Below, piece after piece: positions 11,028 through 24,237 of a stretch of DNA of 64,000 nucleotides. Position numbers and translations under genes: made by a program. The DNA is from Alviniconcha marisindica (taxonomy: Eukaryota > Mollusca > Gastropoda > Provannidae): contig JABMCL010002217.1 in assembly GCA_018857735.1 (NCBI GenBank), positions 390,001-454,000 of the forward strand, in the 5' to 3' direction. How positions within the stretch are numbered: position 1 is the first letter of the stretch; every line of letters starts with the position of its first letter. The notes under the pieces are model-generated. The model saw only the letters and a program-made list of their open reading frames with translations, searched no databases and was not told the origin of the DNA.

Positions 11028-13660
11028 CTATCTGACTCCTCAGTCAAACCGCTGTCTACAAACTGTGACTCCTCAGTCACACCGCTGTCTACAAACTGTG
11101 ACTCCTCAGTCACACCGCTGTCTACAAACTGTGACTCTTCAGTCACACCGCTGTCTACAAACTGTGACTGCTCAGTCACACCGCTGTCTACAAACTGTGA
11201 CTGCTCAGTCACACCGCTGTCTACAAACTGTGACTCCATAGTCACACCGCTGTCTACAAACTGTGACTGCTCAGTCACACCACTGTCTACAAACTGTGAC
11301 TCCTCTGTCACACCGCTGTCTATGAACTGTGACTCCTCAGTCACACCGCTGTCTACAAACTGTGACTGCTTAGTCACGCCGCTGTCTACAAACTGTGACT
11401 CCTCAGTCAAACCGCTGTCTGACAAAAGGACGAACTGTGATACCTCAGTCAGACCGCTGTCTGACAGAAGGACGAACTGTGCGTGATACCTCAGTCAGAC
11501 CGCTGTCTGACGAAAGGACGAACTGTGATTCCTCAGTCAGAACGCTGTCTGAACGCTGTCTGTCTGTCTACGAACTGTGACTCCTCAGTCACACCGCTGT
11601 CTACAAGCTGTGACTCCTCAGTCACACCGCTGTCTACAAACTGTGACTCCTCAGTCACACCGCTGTCTACAAACTGTGACTCCTCAGTCACACCGCTGTC
11701 TAGGAACTGTGACTCCTCAGTCACACCGCTGTCTAGAACTGTGACTCTAGTCACACCGCTGTCTACAAACTGTGACTCCTCAGTCACACCGCTGTCTACA
11801 AACTGTGACTCCTCAGTCACACCGCTGTCTACAAACTGTGACTCCTCAGTCAAACCGTTACGAACTGACTCCTCAGTCACACCGCTGTCTACAAACTGCC
11901 ACTCCTCAGTCACACCGCTGTCTATGAACTGTGACTGCTCAGTCACACCGCTGTCTACAAACTGTGACTCCTCGGTCACACCGCTGTCTATGAACTATGA
12001 CTCCTCAGTCACACCGCTGTCTACAAACTGTGACTCTTCAGTCACACCGCTGTCTACAAACTATGACTCCACAGTCACACCGCTGTCTACAAACTGTGAC
12101 TCCTCAGTCACACCGCTGTCTACAAACTGTGACTCCTCAGTCAAACCGTTACGAACTGATTCCTCAGTCACACCGCTGTCTACAAACTGTGACTCCTCAG
12201 TCACACCGCTGTCTAAAACTGTGACTGCTCAGTCACACCGCTGTCTACAAACTGTGACTCCTCAGTCACACCGCTGTCTACAAACTGTGACTCCTCAGTC
12301 ACACCGCTGTCTACAAACTGTGACTCCTCAGTCACACCGCTGTCTATAAACTGTACTGCTGAGTCACACCGCTGTCTACAAACTGTGACTCCTCAGTCAC
12401 ACCGCTGTCTACAAACTGTGACTCCTCAGTCACACCGCTGTCTACAAACTGTGACTCCTCAGTCACACCGCTGTCTAGAACTGTGACTGCTGAGTCACAC
12501 CGCTGTCTACAAACTGTGACTCCTCAGTCACACCGCTGTCTACAAACTGTGACTCCTCAGTCACACCGCTGTCTACAAACTGTGACTGCTCAGTCACACC
12601 GCTGTCTACAAACTTGACTCCTCAGTCACACCGCTGTCTGACAAAAGGACGAACTGTGATCCTCAGTCACACCGCTGTCTGACAGAAGGACGAACTGTGA
12701 TCTCTCAGTGTCACACGCTGTCTGAACGTCTCAGTCAACCGCTGTCTACAAACTGTGACTCCTCAGTCACACCGCTGTCTACAAACTGTGACTCCTCAGT
12801 CACACCGCTGTCTACAAACTGTGACTGCTCAGTCACACCGCTGTCTACAAACTGTGACTCCTCAGTCACACCGCTGTCTAAAACTGTGACTCCTCACCGT
12901 CAAACATAGCTGTCTAAGAACTGTGACTCCTCAGTCAACCGCTGTCTACAAACTGTGACTCCTCAGTCACACCGCTGTCTACAAACTGTGACTCCTCAGT
13001 CAAACCGCTGTCTAAAAGGAACTGTGATACCTCAGTCAGACCGCTGTCTACAGGAGAACTGTGACTCGTCGAGTCACACCGCTGTCTACAAACTGTGACT
13101 CCTCAGTCACACCGCTGTCTACAACTGTGACTCTCAGTCAATCGCGTCTACAAACTGTGACTCCTCAGTCACACCGCTGTCTCAAACTGTGACTCCTCAG
13201 TCACACCGCTGTCTAGAACTGTGACTCCTCAGTCACACCGCTGTCTATGAACTGTGACTCTAGTCACACCGCTGTCTACAAACTGTGACTCCTCAGTCAC
13301 ACCGCTGTCTATGAACTGTGACTCCTCAGTCACACCGCTGTCTACAAACTGTGACTCCTCAGTCACACCGCTGTCTACAAACTTGACTCCTCAGTCAAAC
13401 CGTTAGAACTGACTCCTCAGTCACACCGCTGTCTACAAACTGTGACTCCTCAGTCACACCGCTGTCTATGAACTGTGACTCCTCAGTCACACCGCTGTCT
13501 ACGAAACTGTGACTCCTCGTCACACCGCTGTCTATGAACTTGACTCCTCAGTCACACCGCTGTCTACAAACTGTGACTCCTCAGTCAACCGCTTCTAGAA
13601 CTGATCCTCAGTCAACCGCTGTCTACAAACTGTGACTCCTCAGTCACACCGCTGTCTACA
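11028..13660. repeat. 33-bp hairpin-unit minisatellite, about 80 copies by length
   Basis: The unit has TGTGACTCCTCAGTCACACC followed by GCTGTCTACAAAC. Each unit contains the perfect inverted repeat GTGACT-4 nt-AGTCAC. 33 is divisible by three, so long repetitive frames (11-residue period) appear on both strands; these are not annotated as genes. From about 12.6 kb single-base deletions become frequent. Confidence 0.95.
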
Positions 13661-14425
13661 AACTGTGACTCCTCAGTCAAACCGCTGTCTGACAAAAGGA
13701 CGAACTGTGATACCTCAGTCAGACCGCTGTCTGACAAAAGGAGCGAACTGTGCGTGAGATACCTCAGTCAGACCGCTGTCTGACGAAAGGACGAACTGTG
13801 ATTCCTCAGTCAGAACGCTGTCTGACTAAAGGACGAACTGTGCGTGATACTTCAATCAGACCGCAGTCTGACAAAAGGACGAACTGTGCGTGATGCCTCA
13901 GTCAGACCGCTCTCTGACAAAAGGACGAACTGTGCGTGATACCAGTCAGACCGCTGTCTGACAAAAGGACTAACTGTGCGTGATACCTCAGTCAGACCGC
14001 TGTCTGACAAAAGGACGAACTGTGATGCCTCAGTCAGAACCCCTGTCTGACTAAAGGACGAACTGTGCGTGATACTTCAATCAGACCGCAGTCTGACAAA
14101 AGGACGAACTGTGCGTGATGCCTCAGTCAGACCGCTCTCTGACAAAAGGACGAACTGTGCGTGATACCAGTCAGACCGCTGTCTGACAAAAGGACTAACT
14201 GTGCGTGATACCTCGGTCAGATCGCTGTCTGCCAAAAAGACGAACTGTGATGCCTCAGACAGACCGCTGTCTGACTAAAGGACGAACCGTGCGTGATACC
14301 TCAGTGAGATCGCTGTCTGAGAAAAGGATGAACTGTGACGCCTCAGTCAAACCTCTGCCAGAAAAAAGGACGAACTGAACGTGATACCTCAGTCAGACCG
14401 CAGCCTAACAAAAGGATGGACTGTG
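13661..14425. repeat. Longer-unit derivative array (CTGACAAAAGGACGAACTG)
   Basis: Units of about 40-50 bases combine CTCAGTCAGACCGCTGTCT from the 33-bp family with ACAAAAGGACGAACTGTG. Shorter blocks of the same derivative occur at about 11410-11560 and 12635-12720, pointing to higher-order duplication. Confidence 0.9.
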
Positions 14426-14738
14426 ACGTCAGCGCGTGCAAGCCACCGTGTCCATCCCTGCAGTGTTCCCGGACTCCGGCCAGCGGCCTGAGAAACTGAA
14501 GGACAATTACCTCACGTCGTCTTCACAACAGCTCCGTTTCAAACACCTGACCCTTCGCTGACCGCGATTTGTGCAGTGCTTGAAGCTCCTACCCTTTCTT
14601 TCCGGCCGTCGAACATCAGATTTCTGGTTCCCCCGCCACCAAAATCAACAGCAACAACAACACGAGGTTGCTGCCAGAACTACGTAACTTTATTGGGAAT
14701 AAGAAGCAAGTTTTGGAGTTCTCGCGGTCCCCCCCCCC

Positions 14739-14775
<37 letters not shown>

Positions 14776-15000
14776 TAAACATTTTACAACAGCACAAAAA
14801 AGTAATAAATAAAGACGCAGAAGAACAGAAAGAAAACCCGGGAAAGAGGTATACGTGTACCATCTAGACAGTAGCCGTTTGTCGTTTGATAACTTCAATG
14901 ACTGGATGGATGGGTTTCGGAATGACGGAAGGATTGACAGAGTGGCTGACTGATAGAATTGAAACTTCCCAGCTTGAAAAATGCATGCAACTTCCGGCGA
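14426..15000. other. Low-repeat intronic stretch
   Basis: No exon or element recognised. It contains a C-run followed by (CT)n at 14729-14774. Confidence 0.6.
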
Positions 15001-15002
15001 CA

Positions 15003-15240
15003 AGACTGGTTGGTTATTAACGAACACGGGACGACAAGACTGGCTGGTTATTAGCGAACACGGGATAAGACTGGCTAGTTATTAGCGAACAAGGGACGAC
15101 AAGACTGGCTGGTTATTAGCGAACAAGGGACGACAAGACTAGCTGGTTATTAGCGAACAAGGGACGACAAGACTAGCTGGTTATTAGCGAACAAGGGACG
15201 ACGGAACTGATTGGTTATTAGCGAACGACGGGTGGGCAGA
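15003..15240. repeat. 34-bp minisatellite, about 7 copies
   Basis: The unit contains GACGACAAGACTGGCTGGTT and ATTAGCGAACAAG. Confidence 0.9.
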
Positions 15241-15419
15241 CGTGGTTCCTAGGAAACGATGGATGGATGGATGGGCATGTGTGAGAATGTTTTGTGTTGG
15301 TAGTAGAACAGTATTACGTTATACGAGGCGCTTAGAACTTATCATATGGTTTTGCGCTACACAAATACCATTTGACTGATTGATTAATTAATTTGAAGAG
15401 AGGATCTGTCCCAGCGACA

Positions 15420-15650
15420 GACGACTTGGTTCTGAGCGAACAACGCGGAATAAGACTAACGCCTCAGCGAACAGCGCAGAACAAGATTAACATCTTAGAG
15501 AACAGCGCAGAACAAGACTAACACCTTAGAGAACAGCGCAGAACAAAACTAACACCTTAGAGAACAACGCAGAACAAGACTAACACCTTAGAGAACAGCG
15601 CACAACAAGACTAACACCTTAGCGAACAAAGCAGAAGAACACAGCGAACG
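15420..15650. repeat. 31-bp minisatellite, about 7 copies
   Basis: The unit contains AGAACAAGACTAACACCTTA and GAGAACAGCGC. Confidence 0.9.
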
Positions 15651-15734
15651 GCGCACGAGAACCCATCCATCCGAGAGCACGACACACGAACATACTGGAC
15701 AGCAACAAGGACCATCATATCGACGACGCTGTGT

Positions 15735-15927
15735 CCAATTTGATGATGATGAAGTGATGCTTAATGTCCTCAGATGTCGGCTGACATATTAGGGACAAGC
15801 TGAGACCAATGCCGAAGCATGGTTCAATAAATCTTTACGTCCACGGAAGCCACAAGGCTCGTTAGGACGGACAGCCCAGGACGGCCACCTCGACTCTCAC
15901 ACAGCTCCTGAACTATGATGTCCAGTC
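15735..15927 (-). repeat. Dispersed SINE-like repeat, family B
   Basis: A ~185-base unit. On the plus strand it runs from GAAGTGATGCTTAATGTCCT through GACCAATGCCGAAGCA and TTTACGTCCACGG to CACACAGCTCCTGAACTATG. Other copies are at 21597, 26385 (internally deleted) and 35365 (opposite orientation). Its distal half is homologous to family A. Confidence 0.85.
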
Positions 15928-16459
15928 TTAGCATACCAGCTAGAGGGTTCACCACAGAGATGGTGTAACACCACCTCCACCCGGACTTGGGCAACGGGTG
16001 GCAGCTAGGTTGGAGGGGGAGGGGGTATGCAAAGGAACGGGGGAAGAAAGAGAGGGTTAGCACCACACAGCAGCAATAAGGAGGCCATTGTGGCCCCAGC
16101 GATGCTCTTTGTCAGTCAGCACCAAGGCGCCAGACCGGGTACGTGTCGCAGGCTTTCACGGGGATTGCTTTCACAGAGCAGCGGCACTCGGCGGACCGCG
16201 GCGGGACTGTTGACTCTGAAAAGGGACAATAATCATGGTCTCTGTCCGGGAAAACCCTTCAAAGACTCAGACGTCAAGAGCCACGACGGCGTTGGGTCAA
16301 ACAACGACTCTGGCCTACTCTAATGGGAAGACGTTCACACAAAAACTACAATAACTATGCCATATCAAAGACGTTCAAATCAGAAAACCACTCAGTGATG
16401 TCCTTCGGGTTCTGTCATTTCAAAACTCGGATTTCTGCACGGATACAAATCACACACGC
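15928..16459. other. Low-repeat intronic stretch
   Basis: No gene or mobile element recognised. Confidence 0.5.
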
Positions 16460-16690
<231 letters not shown>

Positions 16691-16691
<1 letters not shown>

Positions 16692-17994
16692 TTCACTCGA
16701 GATCTTCAGTCCACATTTCATTCACCTTGGCTCCACTTGTGAACAACTGCCTCAGTTACACAGTAATTCAAAACTGGTCGTATACATATAATCATTTGGA
16801 ACGATTTCGATTTTTAATAACGTTGTATACCTTGCACCTTATTTTAAGCGCTTCGTCTCTGCAACAAGCCTAGAGCGCCGTAGGGCAGGAAGCTAACTTA
16901 GCAGAGTCAGTGGCGCTGAGCAAGCCAAAGCCCGAAAGCCAAAGTTCGAAAGCCAAAGTTCGAAAGCCAAAGTTACGCAGGATGGAGTGTGGTCACCAAA
17001 TGGATGGGTGACCGTTATGTGCTAGGCTTCGCGCCCGCCCTGAGATTTCTCTGGAGACAAGTTCTGTGCAGACTCTACAAACATTCTTCGGATGAGACTG
17101 AAATACGAGTGTGCAAAAAGATCACATAGGCACGTTAAAGATCCTGTAGTCCACGTCAGAGTTCGGTGGATTATGCAAACACCCAAATATCCCAGGATGC
17201 ACTAAAAGTGTCAGAATCTCCATAATGCTGAAGCTGGACATCATACAGAGGAATAAGAATACAAAGAATCTTGTTGCCAATGGGTGATGCTTAATGTGCA
17301 ACAACTGCCCTGTTACTGAGCATTAATTAACAGAAGTACGGTTCAAGAATCAAATGCTATCACACTTATGGTACTGATGATGAATTTCTCAAAGTACAGG
17401 TGAATGGACCTCTATCTGAGAGAAGAAGAGAAACAGTAGTACCCGCAAAAACCCACGACGGCCAGCCCCAAAAATCTGTGTTACATATTAGAGGTGAAAA
17501 CTGTGAAATGTTTAACATAAGTGTTCACGATTAGTATTAGTATTATCATCATCAGGGCTGACTGTCAAAGCGTTGCGTGCAGACTGAAGACGAGAGTGAC
17601 AACATGATTTCTGCCATGCAGAAGGCTGACCTGTTCACAGTCATCGTGCGGATAGGGTCGTGATTCGCGCCAGTAGCTTTGTTGTCGTTAACTTCCAGTT
17701 ACGCCATTCCATCCAGTTTCACTCGTCCCGTGAGTGACCGGTGTTTACTACAACAACGTCACTACAGCCTACAGCGTCGTTTCTCACGTGCTACGTTTCA
17801 ATCTCACCGCGCGGCTGTTGTCGTTTGATTGATTCTGTGTTGTTTTTCACAGCGCCCTCCACTGGTTTCCTAGTGTTTACAACAAGTCGACGCTTGTATT
17901 AATTATATAATAATTATGCTGCTGATGTCCTTATTAACACTCTGTTGCTTGCAGCCTGATGCACAGAACGGTTTCTGGACAGATGGAGTGTTAA
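16691..17994. other. Low-repeat intronic stretch
   Basis: Contains a short GCCAAAGTTCGAAA repeat near 16925-16975. No exon, RNA gene or mobile element recognised. Confidence 0.5.
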
Positions 17995-18400
17995 CACTAT
18001 AACAGATGGTGTTATGACAGAGGGTGCTATCACAAAGGTGGTGTTATGACAAAAGTTATTATAACAAAGGGTGTTATAACAGATGGTGTTATGGCAATGG
18101 CTGTAATAACAAATGGTGTCATGGCAAAGGTTGATATAACAAATGGTGTTGAAACAGACGGTGTTATGACAAAGATTGTTCCAATAAATGGTGTCATAAC
18201 AGACGGTTTCATGACAAAGGGTGTTAAAACAGATGGTGTTATGAAAAAGGGTGTTATAACAAAGGACGTTATAGCAGATGATGTTATGACAAAGGCTGTT
18301 ATAATAAACTGTTATAACAAAGGACGTTATAACAGATTATGTATGACAAAGGATGTTATAATAAACAGTGTTATAACAGATGGTGTTGTAAGAATTGTCA
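17995..18400. repeat. 15/30-bp AT-rich minisatellite
   Basis: Degenerate units of the form GGTGTTATAACAGAT / GGTGTTATGACAAAG. Both strands stay open across it, reading as V-I-T-x-G-V or its complement; this is repeat translation. Confidence 0.9.
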
Positions 18401-19724
18401 TCTGAACTGGTGGTGCTTTTGGAAGACGTGCCCATTTCGAACACACAGTATTACAAAGGCCAACTTCCACAGAAATCAACACCAAGGCTGTGAAATCAGT
18501 ACCATCATCTGCTTGCTGCTTTGTAGCAAACAATACGTATTCTCTCCTCCATGTATTTATGCTAATGTTGTTGTTGTTGGAGGAGAGATGGGGGGTGGGG
18601 TGGGGGGGGGGGTTCTCGGTAAGGTTTTATCCGGCAAAGTTTAAATGTGTATGGATGTCACACACATGGTTAGGTAGCTGGTATTTGGGTTCTAACGTCT
18701 GTCACACACACACACACACTATATGAACAAGGGCAGGCACACCATTCCTTTGGAGAAGGAGAAGAACGCACTTTTCAACACCGTCATTCCCAAAAAGCAA
18801 CATTAGCTCAAAAACGATTTACGAGTGAAATACAGAATAACGACTTCGAACATGATACCATAATGTTGAACATTCAGAAGCTGATACATATCTCTACCGT
18901 TCAACGTAAGAGCAACGCTGGCGCGTGCGTATTCATGAAGGTAATCAACGACAAAGGGCAGCGTGAGACATTCCGACCATAACACTATGTTTAACACATG
19001 TTTCGTATAACTTGTATCTGCAGACATTTGGAGCATACAATGTACGTAATGTTCTGATAGATCGATCAGTTCTGGAAAGTACAGGAAAGGTGTGTGTACG
19101 AGTCCTGTGTTGCAAATTTAAATCGAACGAAAGCAACTGTCGATGCAATGGAGTCATCCTCGTCAAACCATTCATGACTTGACCATACAGCCATTACCGA
19201 TAAAGTCCGGACCCCAAACTCCAAGCACTGGTTTACGACATCCTTCCTTCAACCACTGCCGTACTTATTTACGTCATAGGTTGCTGAAGATTGTCAGCTA
19301 ACGAGCAGTTTTTCGTTGGTGCTCAAACGGTAGTAACTTTGCTACAAACAACTGAAATAAAACAAGCCATGTCATTTATAGCCGCCAGCAAAGTGTACAC
19401 CAGCACAAATAAAACCACAATCGTTTGAATCGAGACGGAACTCACTTTTTTACCCGGGGTGGATGCGTCTCATGTTTACATGGGTGCTTGGGTGCTTGGC
19501 TGCTTCCACAGTCATGGTACCCAAACCTTTCGGAGGGCGCTGACCGCGTCAGTGGACAGCTGTGCGGAGATAAAGAGTGCCCCTTCAATTGCGTAACCAA
19601 ATCTGGCAGTTTGGAGGAAGGTGCCGGAAAGCGATGCTCGGAATGTGTCCGGAGCAAACAGGACCCATTGCTGGACTAAGACGTGGTGCGAACCGCAGTT
19701 GAAACAAAACACAACCGGCCCACA
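18401..19724. other. Low-repeat intronic stretch
   Basis: Contains a G-run near 18600-18612 and a short CA run near 18705. No gene recognised. Confidence 0.5.
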
Positions 19725-20330
19725 ACGGGTCAGTTAGTTAGCTCAAGGATTTTAACGGCGCAGGGTCAAGAATCATACATTCAAAACTCCTTTGCGCCAG
19801 TTCAAAACAGTCACCAAATCACCAGTTTGTCTGATTCACTGTTACAACGCCAAAAACCAACCACCTATCTACCTGTTAATGCACAATAACACATGCTTGG
19901 TACCTATTTATATTCCGCAGGCATTCATCACTTGAACCTGCTCAAGTTGCTTGTGACTATGAGCATGGTGGCTATTAATTTGTATTCCGCGGACCCACAT
20001 CGGAAACTGCGTTAGCCAAAACTAACGCAGTTAAAAAGTAGGGACAGCATTTTTTAAAAATGAAGGTGAATGGACCGGGAAGGTGGACATTAGGACAAGG
20101 AAGAAATTCCTGGCAGTGGGTGAAGCGTGCGTGGCTTTATTCTGACCTACCCCAGGGTTTAAAGAAAGAACACTTGTCACCTGTGGATTCTCAGCAATAG
20201 GGTCCTTAATGTCTACGTCCGCAGTTTCCCACTGCCGGCGTTAAGGCAAATGTCGCAAACGACTCCGATACCAGCTCTAGACTAGGCTCCGAGATCGAAT
20301 CACACACAAGCTTCAAAGGAACGCTTCTTT
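19725..20330 (+). repeat. Dispersed repeat family C, long copy
   Basis: Begins near CAGTTAGTTAGCTCAAGG, passes TTTAACGGCGCAGGGTCA, ATTCCGCGGACCCACATC, ATGGACCGGGAAGG, and ends in GTCTACGTCCGCAGTTTCCC-type sequence. The same order occurs in the copy at 51355-52770, which is broken by later insertions; 5' fragments are at 25575 and 32045. No coding capacity recognised. The right boundary is approximate. Confidence 0.75.
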
Positions 20331-20751
20331 AATGGGAAAGTAGAAAACATTTTTCACATTTTCGATGATACGATTTTTTTTTAAATTTTCTTTTTTAATT
20401 TTGAAGCAAAAAAATAAACAAGAAAACGAAGAAAGAAATAAGCTGACATGTACTGGCTGTCATGAAAATGGAGCGCGAGAATAAGCTATCGTTTGTTTCA
20501 GTTTATATTTTCTTCTTTTTAGGTTTGGAGACGTACATCTACACACATATTCACACCAAAATACTGTTATTTTATTAAACGGCGATTTGTAATAATAATA
20601 ACGAAACAGCTATAAATCGCAAACCTCAAAACAAAATTAGACCTCGGCGCGCTGTACAAAACTCAAGAGATTAACATTTAAGTTAAGACATTACAAGTGG
20701 AAACTGCCAGCAATAATTATAAGCAATTCAAATTATAGAGAGCCAAAGCGC

Positions 20752-20827
<76 letters not shown>
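20752..20827. repeat. (CA)n microsatellite
   Basis: Pure CA dinucleotide run. The AT-rich stretch 20331-20751 before it shows no gene. Confidence 0.95.
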
Positions 20828-20828
<1 letters not shown>

Positions 20829-21027
20829 CCACATCAGTCAACTGAAATAATTTACAGGAGGACAGGACAGATTGGATTTCTTTTCTTTTTTAGCAGTAGT
20901 AGGTCTTCAGAGCGGTCCGAATTTAATGCGTCAAGCACTGGCGTACTCTTTATTGTGTGGCATATTGTTCAAAAGGATGAGCAGCTGTACTTTCGTCAAG
21001 AACGATCCATAAAGACAAAAGCCCTGT

Positions 21028-21252
21028 TGGTTCAGTGTTGCTTTACGTCCACACAAACCGTAGGCTTATTGGGGACGGGAGCCCAGGACGTCCACCTCGA
21101 CTCTCACCCTGAGCTCTGGAGAAGGAAAAAAAACCTGAAAGGTAGGTTTGATTGACTGAAGTGTTGCTTTACGTCCACAGAAACCATAGGTTTATTAGGG
21201 ACGGGAGCCCAGGACGTCCACCTCGACTTTCACACAGTTCCTGAGCTCTGAT
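21028..21252 (-). repeat. Two tandemly placed family A copies
   Basis: Two minus-oriented family A units (about 21028-21122 and 21158-21252), each reading TTGCTTTACGTCCACA on the plus strand. The second ends in AGCTCTGATG, which became the target duplication of the adjacent SINE. Confidence 0.85.
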
Positions 21253-21253
21253 G

Positions 21254-21591
21254 TAAAGTAAGTAAACATGGTGCTTAACGTCCACAGAAACCATAAGGCT
21301 TATTAGGGACGGGGAGAAGATGGGAAAGGGGGTATGGAGGTGGAGGGAGAGGGAGATTATATATATATAATACGTATCTATCGCTACACTGTCACCACCA
21401 GAATGACTCCTGCATAAAGGTGGGCAGCGATGAGAGCCATTTTAATGTTTCATTAATTGTGAAGGACAAAGTCACAAGGAAGTGTCCACAGACCACAATT
21501 TTTGAAGAGAAAGGAGAGCCGAAGCGGATTCGAACCGAGGTCCCTCTGCTTACCAGCCTAACGCCTTACCGCTAGGCCAAACCGGCTCACT
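21254..21591 (-). mobile_element. tRNA-derived SINE, copy 1, with 10-bp TSD
   Basis: The tRNA-like head at the right end reads in the minus sense GAGCCGGTTTGGCCTAGCGG then TAAGGCGTTAGGCTGGTAAG and GGTTCGAATCC. TAGCGGTAAGG and GGTTCGAATCC fit RNA polymerase III A and B boxes. The body contains TTAATGAAACATTAAAATGG and CACTACAC/GTGTAGCGATAG-type sequence; the tail is GTGGACGTTAAGCACC and a TTAC-rich end. AGCTCTGATG flanks both sides (21244-21253, 21592-21601). Confidence 0.9.
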
Positions 21592-21596
21592 AGCTC

Positions 21597-21778
21597 TGAT
21601 GATGAAGTGATGCTTAATGTCCTCAGATGTCAGTTGACATATTAGGGACAAGTTGTGACCAATGCCGAAGCACGGTGCAATAAATCTTTACGTCCACGGG
21701 AACCAGAAGGCTCGTTAGGACGGACAGCCCAGGACGTCCACCTCGACTCTCACACAGCTCCTGAACTATGAAGCTCTG
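21597..21778 (-). repeat. Dispersed repeat family B copy
   Basis: Full-length match to the copy at 15735, directly abutting SINE copy 1. It ends at GAACTATGAAGCTCTGATG. Confidence 0.85.
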
Positions 21779-22444
21779 ATGAAAGGTAGGACTTTATTTA
21801 TTTCCCTTCTCCCATGCCACCGCAGCACCGGACGTAAAGCAACACTTCAACCAAGCGCAGTCAGACGGGCGGGCTTGTTCACACGCGACCGCCGCACGCC
21901 AGTGAAGCGCCATCATAATGAAGTGCGTAACGTTACCTACCCATCTTCTGCCTGGACGGGCAGCGCGGCGGGACCCATCACCGGCTATTTAATGCAGCTA
22001 CTAAAGGGTGATTGGTACTCGGGGTGTGAGACCTTGCACCTCCGACGAGCCCCGGGGACCCTTGAGACGTCAGAGCACAAAGGGTACCACGCCTCCCCTT
22101 TGTTGTGTCTGGGGCCGTGCTTGATTGGATGTGAATGCGGATCGTGCCTCCATTGTGTCTGCGTGCCTGTAGCACGGCCTGATGCCTGCTACCCCCCCAC
22201 CCCCCACCCCCTCCCACCCCCCTACCCTTCCCCCACCCCTTTTCTCTCCATCTGTGGCGTTTGTTCCGTGTCATTATGTAACGTGTGCGTCATAGTTTTA
22301 GCAATGTAAGTATTTACCGTCGTTGTGTCGTATCTCTAGATCTTCTTGCATGTGTGTAATGAACTCAATTTATGACCTCGGTGAATTCAGCACACTGTAA
22401 CAGTATGTTTCTACGCGAAAAATCTTTACCGAGTGCGTTAAATC
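21779..22444. other. Low-repeat intronic stretch
   Basis: Contains a C-rich block near 22193-22240. No gene recognised. Confidence 0.5.
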
Positions 22445-22591
22445 TCAGAGCAGAGCTCAGGAGCTGTGTGAAAGTCGAGGTGGCCGTCTTGGGCTCCCGT
22501 CCCTAATAAGCCTAACGGTTTATGTGGACGTAAAGCGACACTGAACCAACAAACCCCCTTCCTTTCTCTGCCTTGATAATCTATCATTATT

Positions 22592-22665
<74 letters not shown>

Positions 22666-22940
22666 GTCAGTTTATCTGAAGGGGACTGTAAGATTTTGTT
22701 TCTACGTTAAAAAAAAAAGTTGCCATATGCATTAAATCAGAGCTCAGGAGCTGTGTGAAAGTCGAGGTGGACGTCCTGGGCTCCCGTCCCTAATAAACCT
22801 ACGGTTTCTGTGGACGTAAAGCAACACTTCAACAACATATGCGTGCATAGTTCAGGAGCTGTGTGAAAGTCGAGGTGGACGTCCTGGGCTCCCGTCCCTA
22901 ATAAACCTACGGTTTCTGTGGACGTAAAGCAAAACTTCGA
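22445..22940 (+). repeat. Cluster of three family A copies with a (TA)n tract
   Basis: Plus-oriented family A units at about 22445-22545, 22736-22835 and 22850-22940. A (TA)n run occupies about 22591-22662 between the first two. The second and third are nearly identical over about 85 bases, which suggests local duplication. Confidence 0.85.
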
Positions 22941-22951
22941 CATCATCTGCA

Positions 22952-23235
<284 letters not shown>

Positions 23236-23864
23236 CTGAAGCACACACCCAAAGAGGGCCACAACTGTATTACCGTCCCGGCCTCGCCGCCTGAAGTCAC
23301 CATGGCCACATTAATCATACACATGTCGAGTTCTCGCCAGTACTTTGACCTGCGGGGCTGAAGCGCCAAGAATGTAAGTCATGGCGGTTGCAGCCTTGGA
23401 TAGGGAGCTGTGATTGGTCGTGAAGTCTCCCAACAGGGAGGGGGGGGAGGGATGAGGGGAGGGAGGCGGGGGGCACAGGCTGTTGACCCTCCAATGATAT
23501 ATAATATGGCATAATCATAACACGTGATGTTTTACAGGATGTATTCCCCCCACTCCAACTATCTTGGATTGAATCTGGTTAAGTTTTTCGAGACCTAAAT
23601 ATAATGCCTTAACAATCAGTCGCTTGCTTGTGGTTTGTGTGTGTTGCGGGGGGGGGGGGGGGAGGGTTGTTGCTATTGTTTGCTTGTTTGTTTCTTCTAC
23701 ACTTCGACACCCTGAGATAACCGTAGTGGTTGACTGGGCGTAAAACACCAAATTACTTTCTTACTACACTTCGAGGCAAGTGGCGTAAACACAATGAGGA
23801 GATGTGCACAGCTCTACTAATCCGAAAAAAAATACCAAACACAGACCAAATGCTAGATCACAAA

Positions 23865-23866
<2 letters not shown>
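23236..23866. other. Intronic stretch with a family D fragment
   Basis: Contains a G-run near 23649-23661 and, at about 23715-23765, GATAACCGTAGTGGTTGACT then GGGCGTAAAACACCAAATTA. That is a short SINE 3'-end-like motif also seen near 31975-32030, 51575, 60280, 60450 and 60645. No gene recognised. Confidence 0.6.
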
Positions 23867-24112
<246 letters not shown>

Positions 24113-24237
24113 ACAAGTTACACTGGCCATTAACAAACCCACGGTGTTTCTTTCTTCAACTGGCAGAGATCGTCCTCCATTCAGCCTTGTCTTTCCGCAG
24201 TGCCTCTTTCTCGGTGCCCCAACTTGGATTGAACTGC

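Noticed and set aside
11483..12349. 288-codon plus-strand ORF with an 11-residue period (CDSSVTPLSTN)
   Set aside because: The 33-bp repeat unit is divisible by three and stop-free, and the opposite strand is also open. No signal peptide, splice signals or flanking coding sequence.
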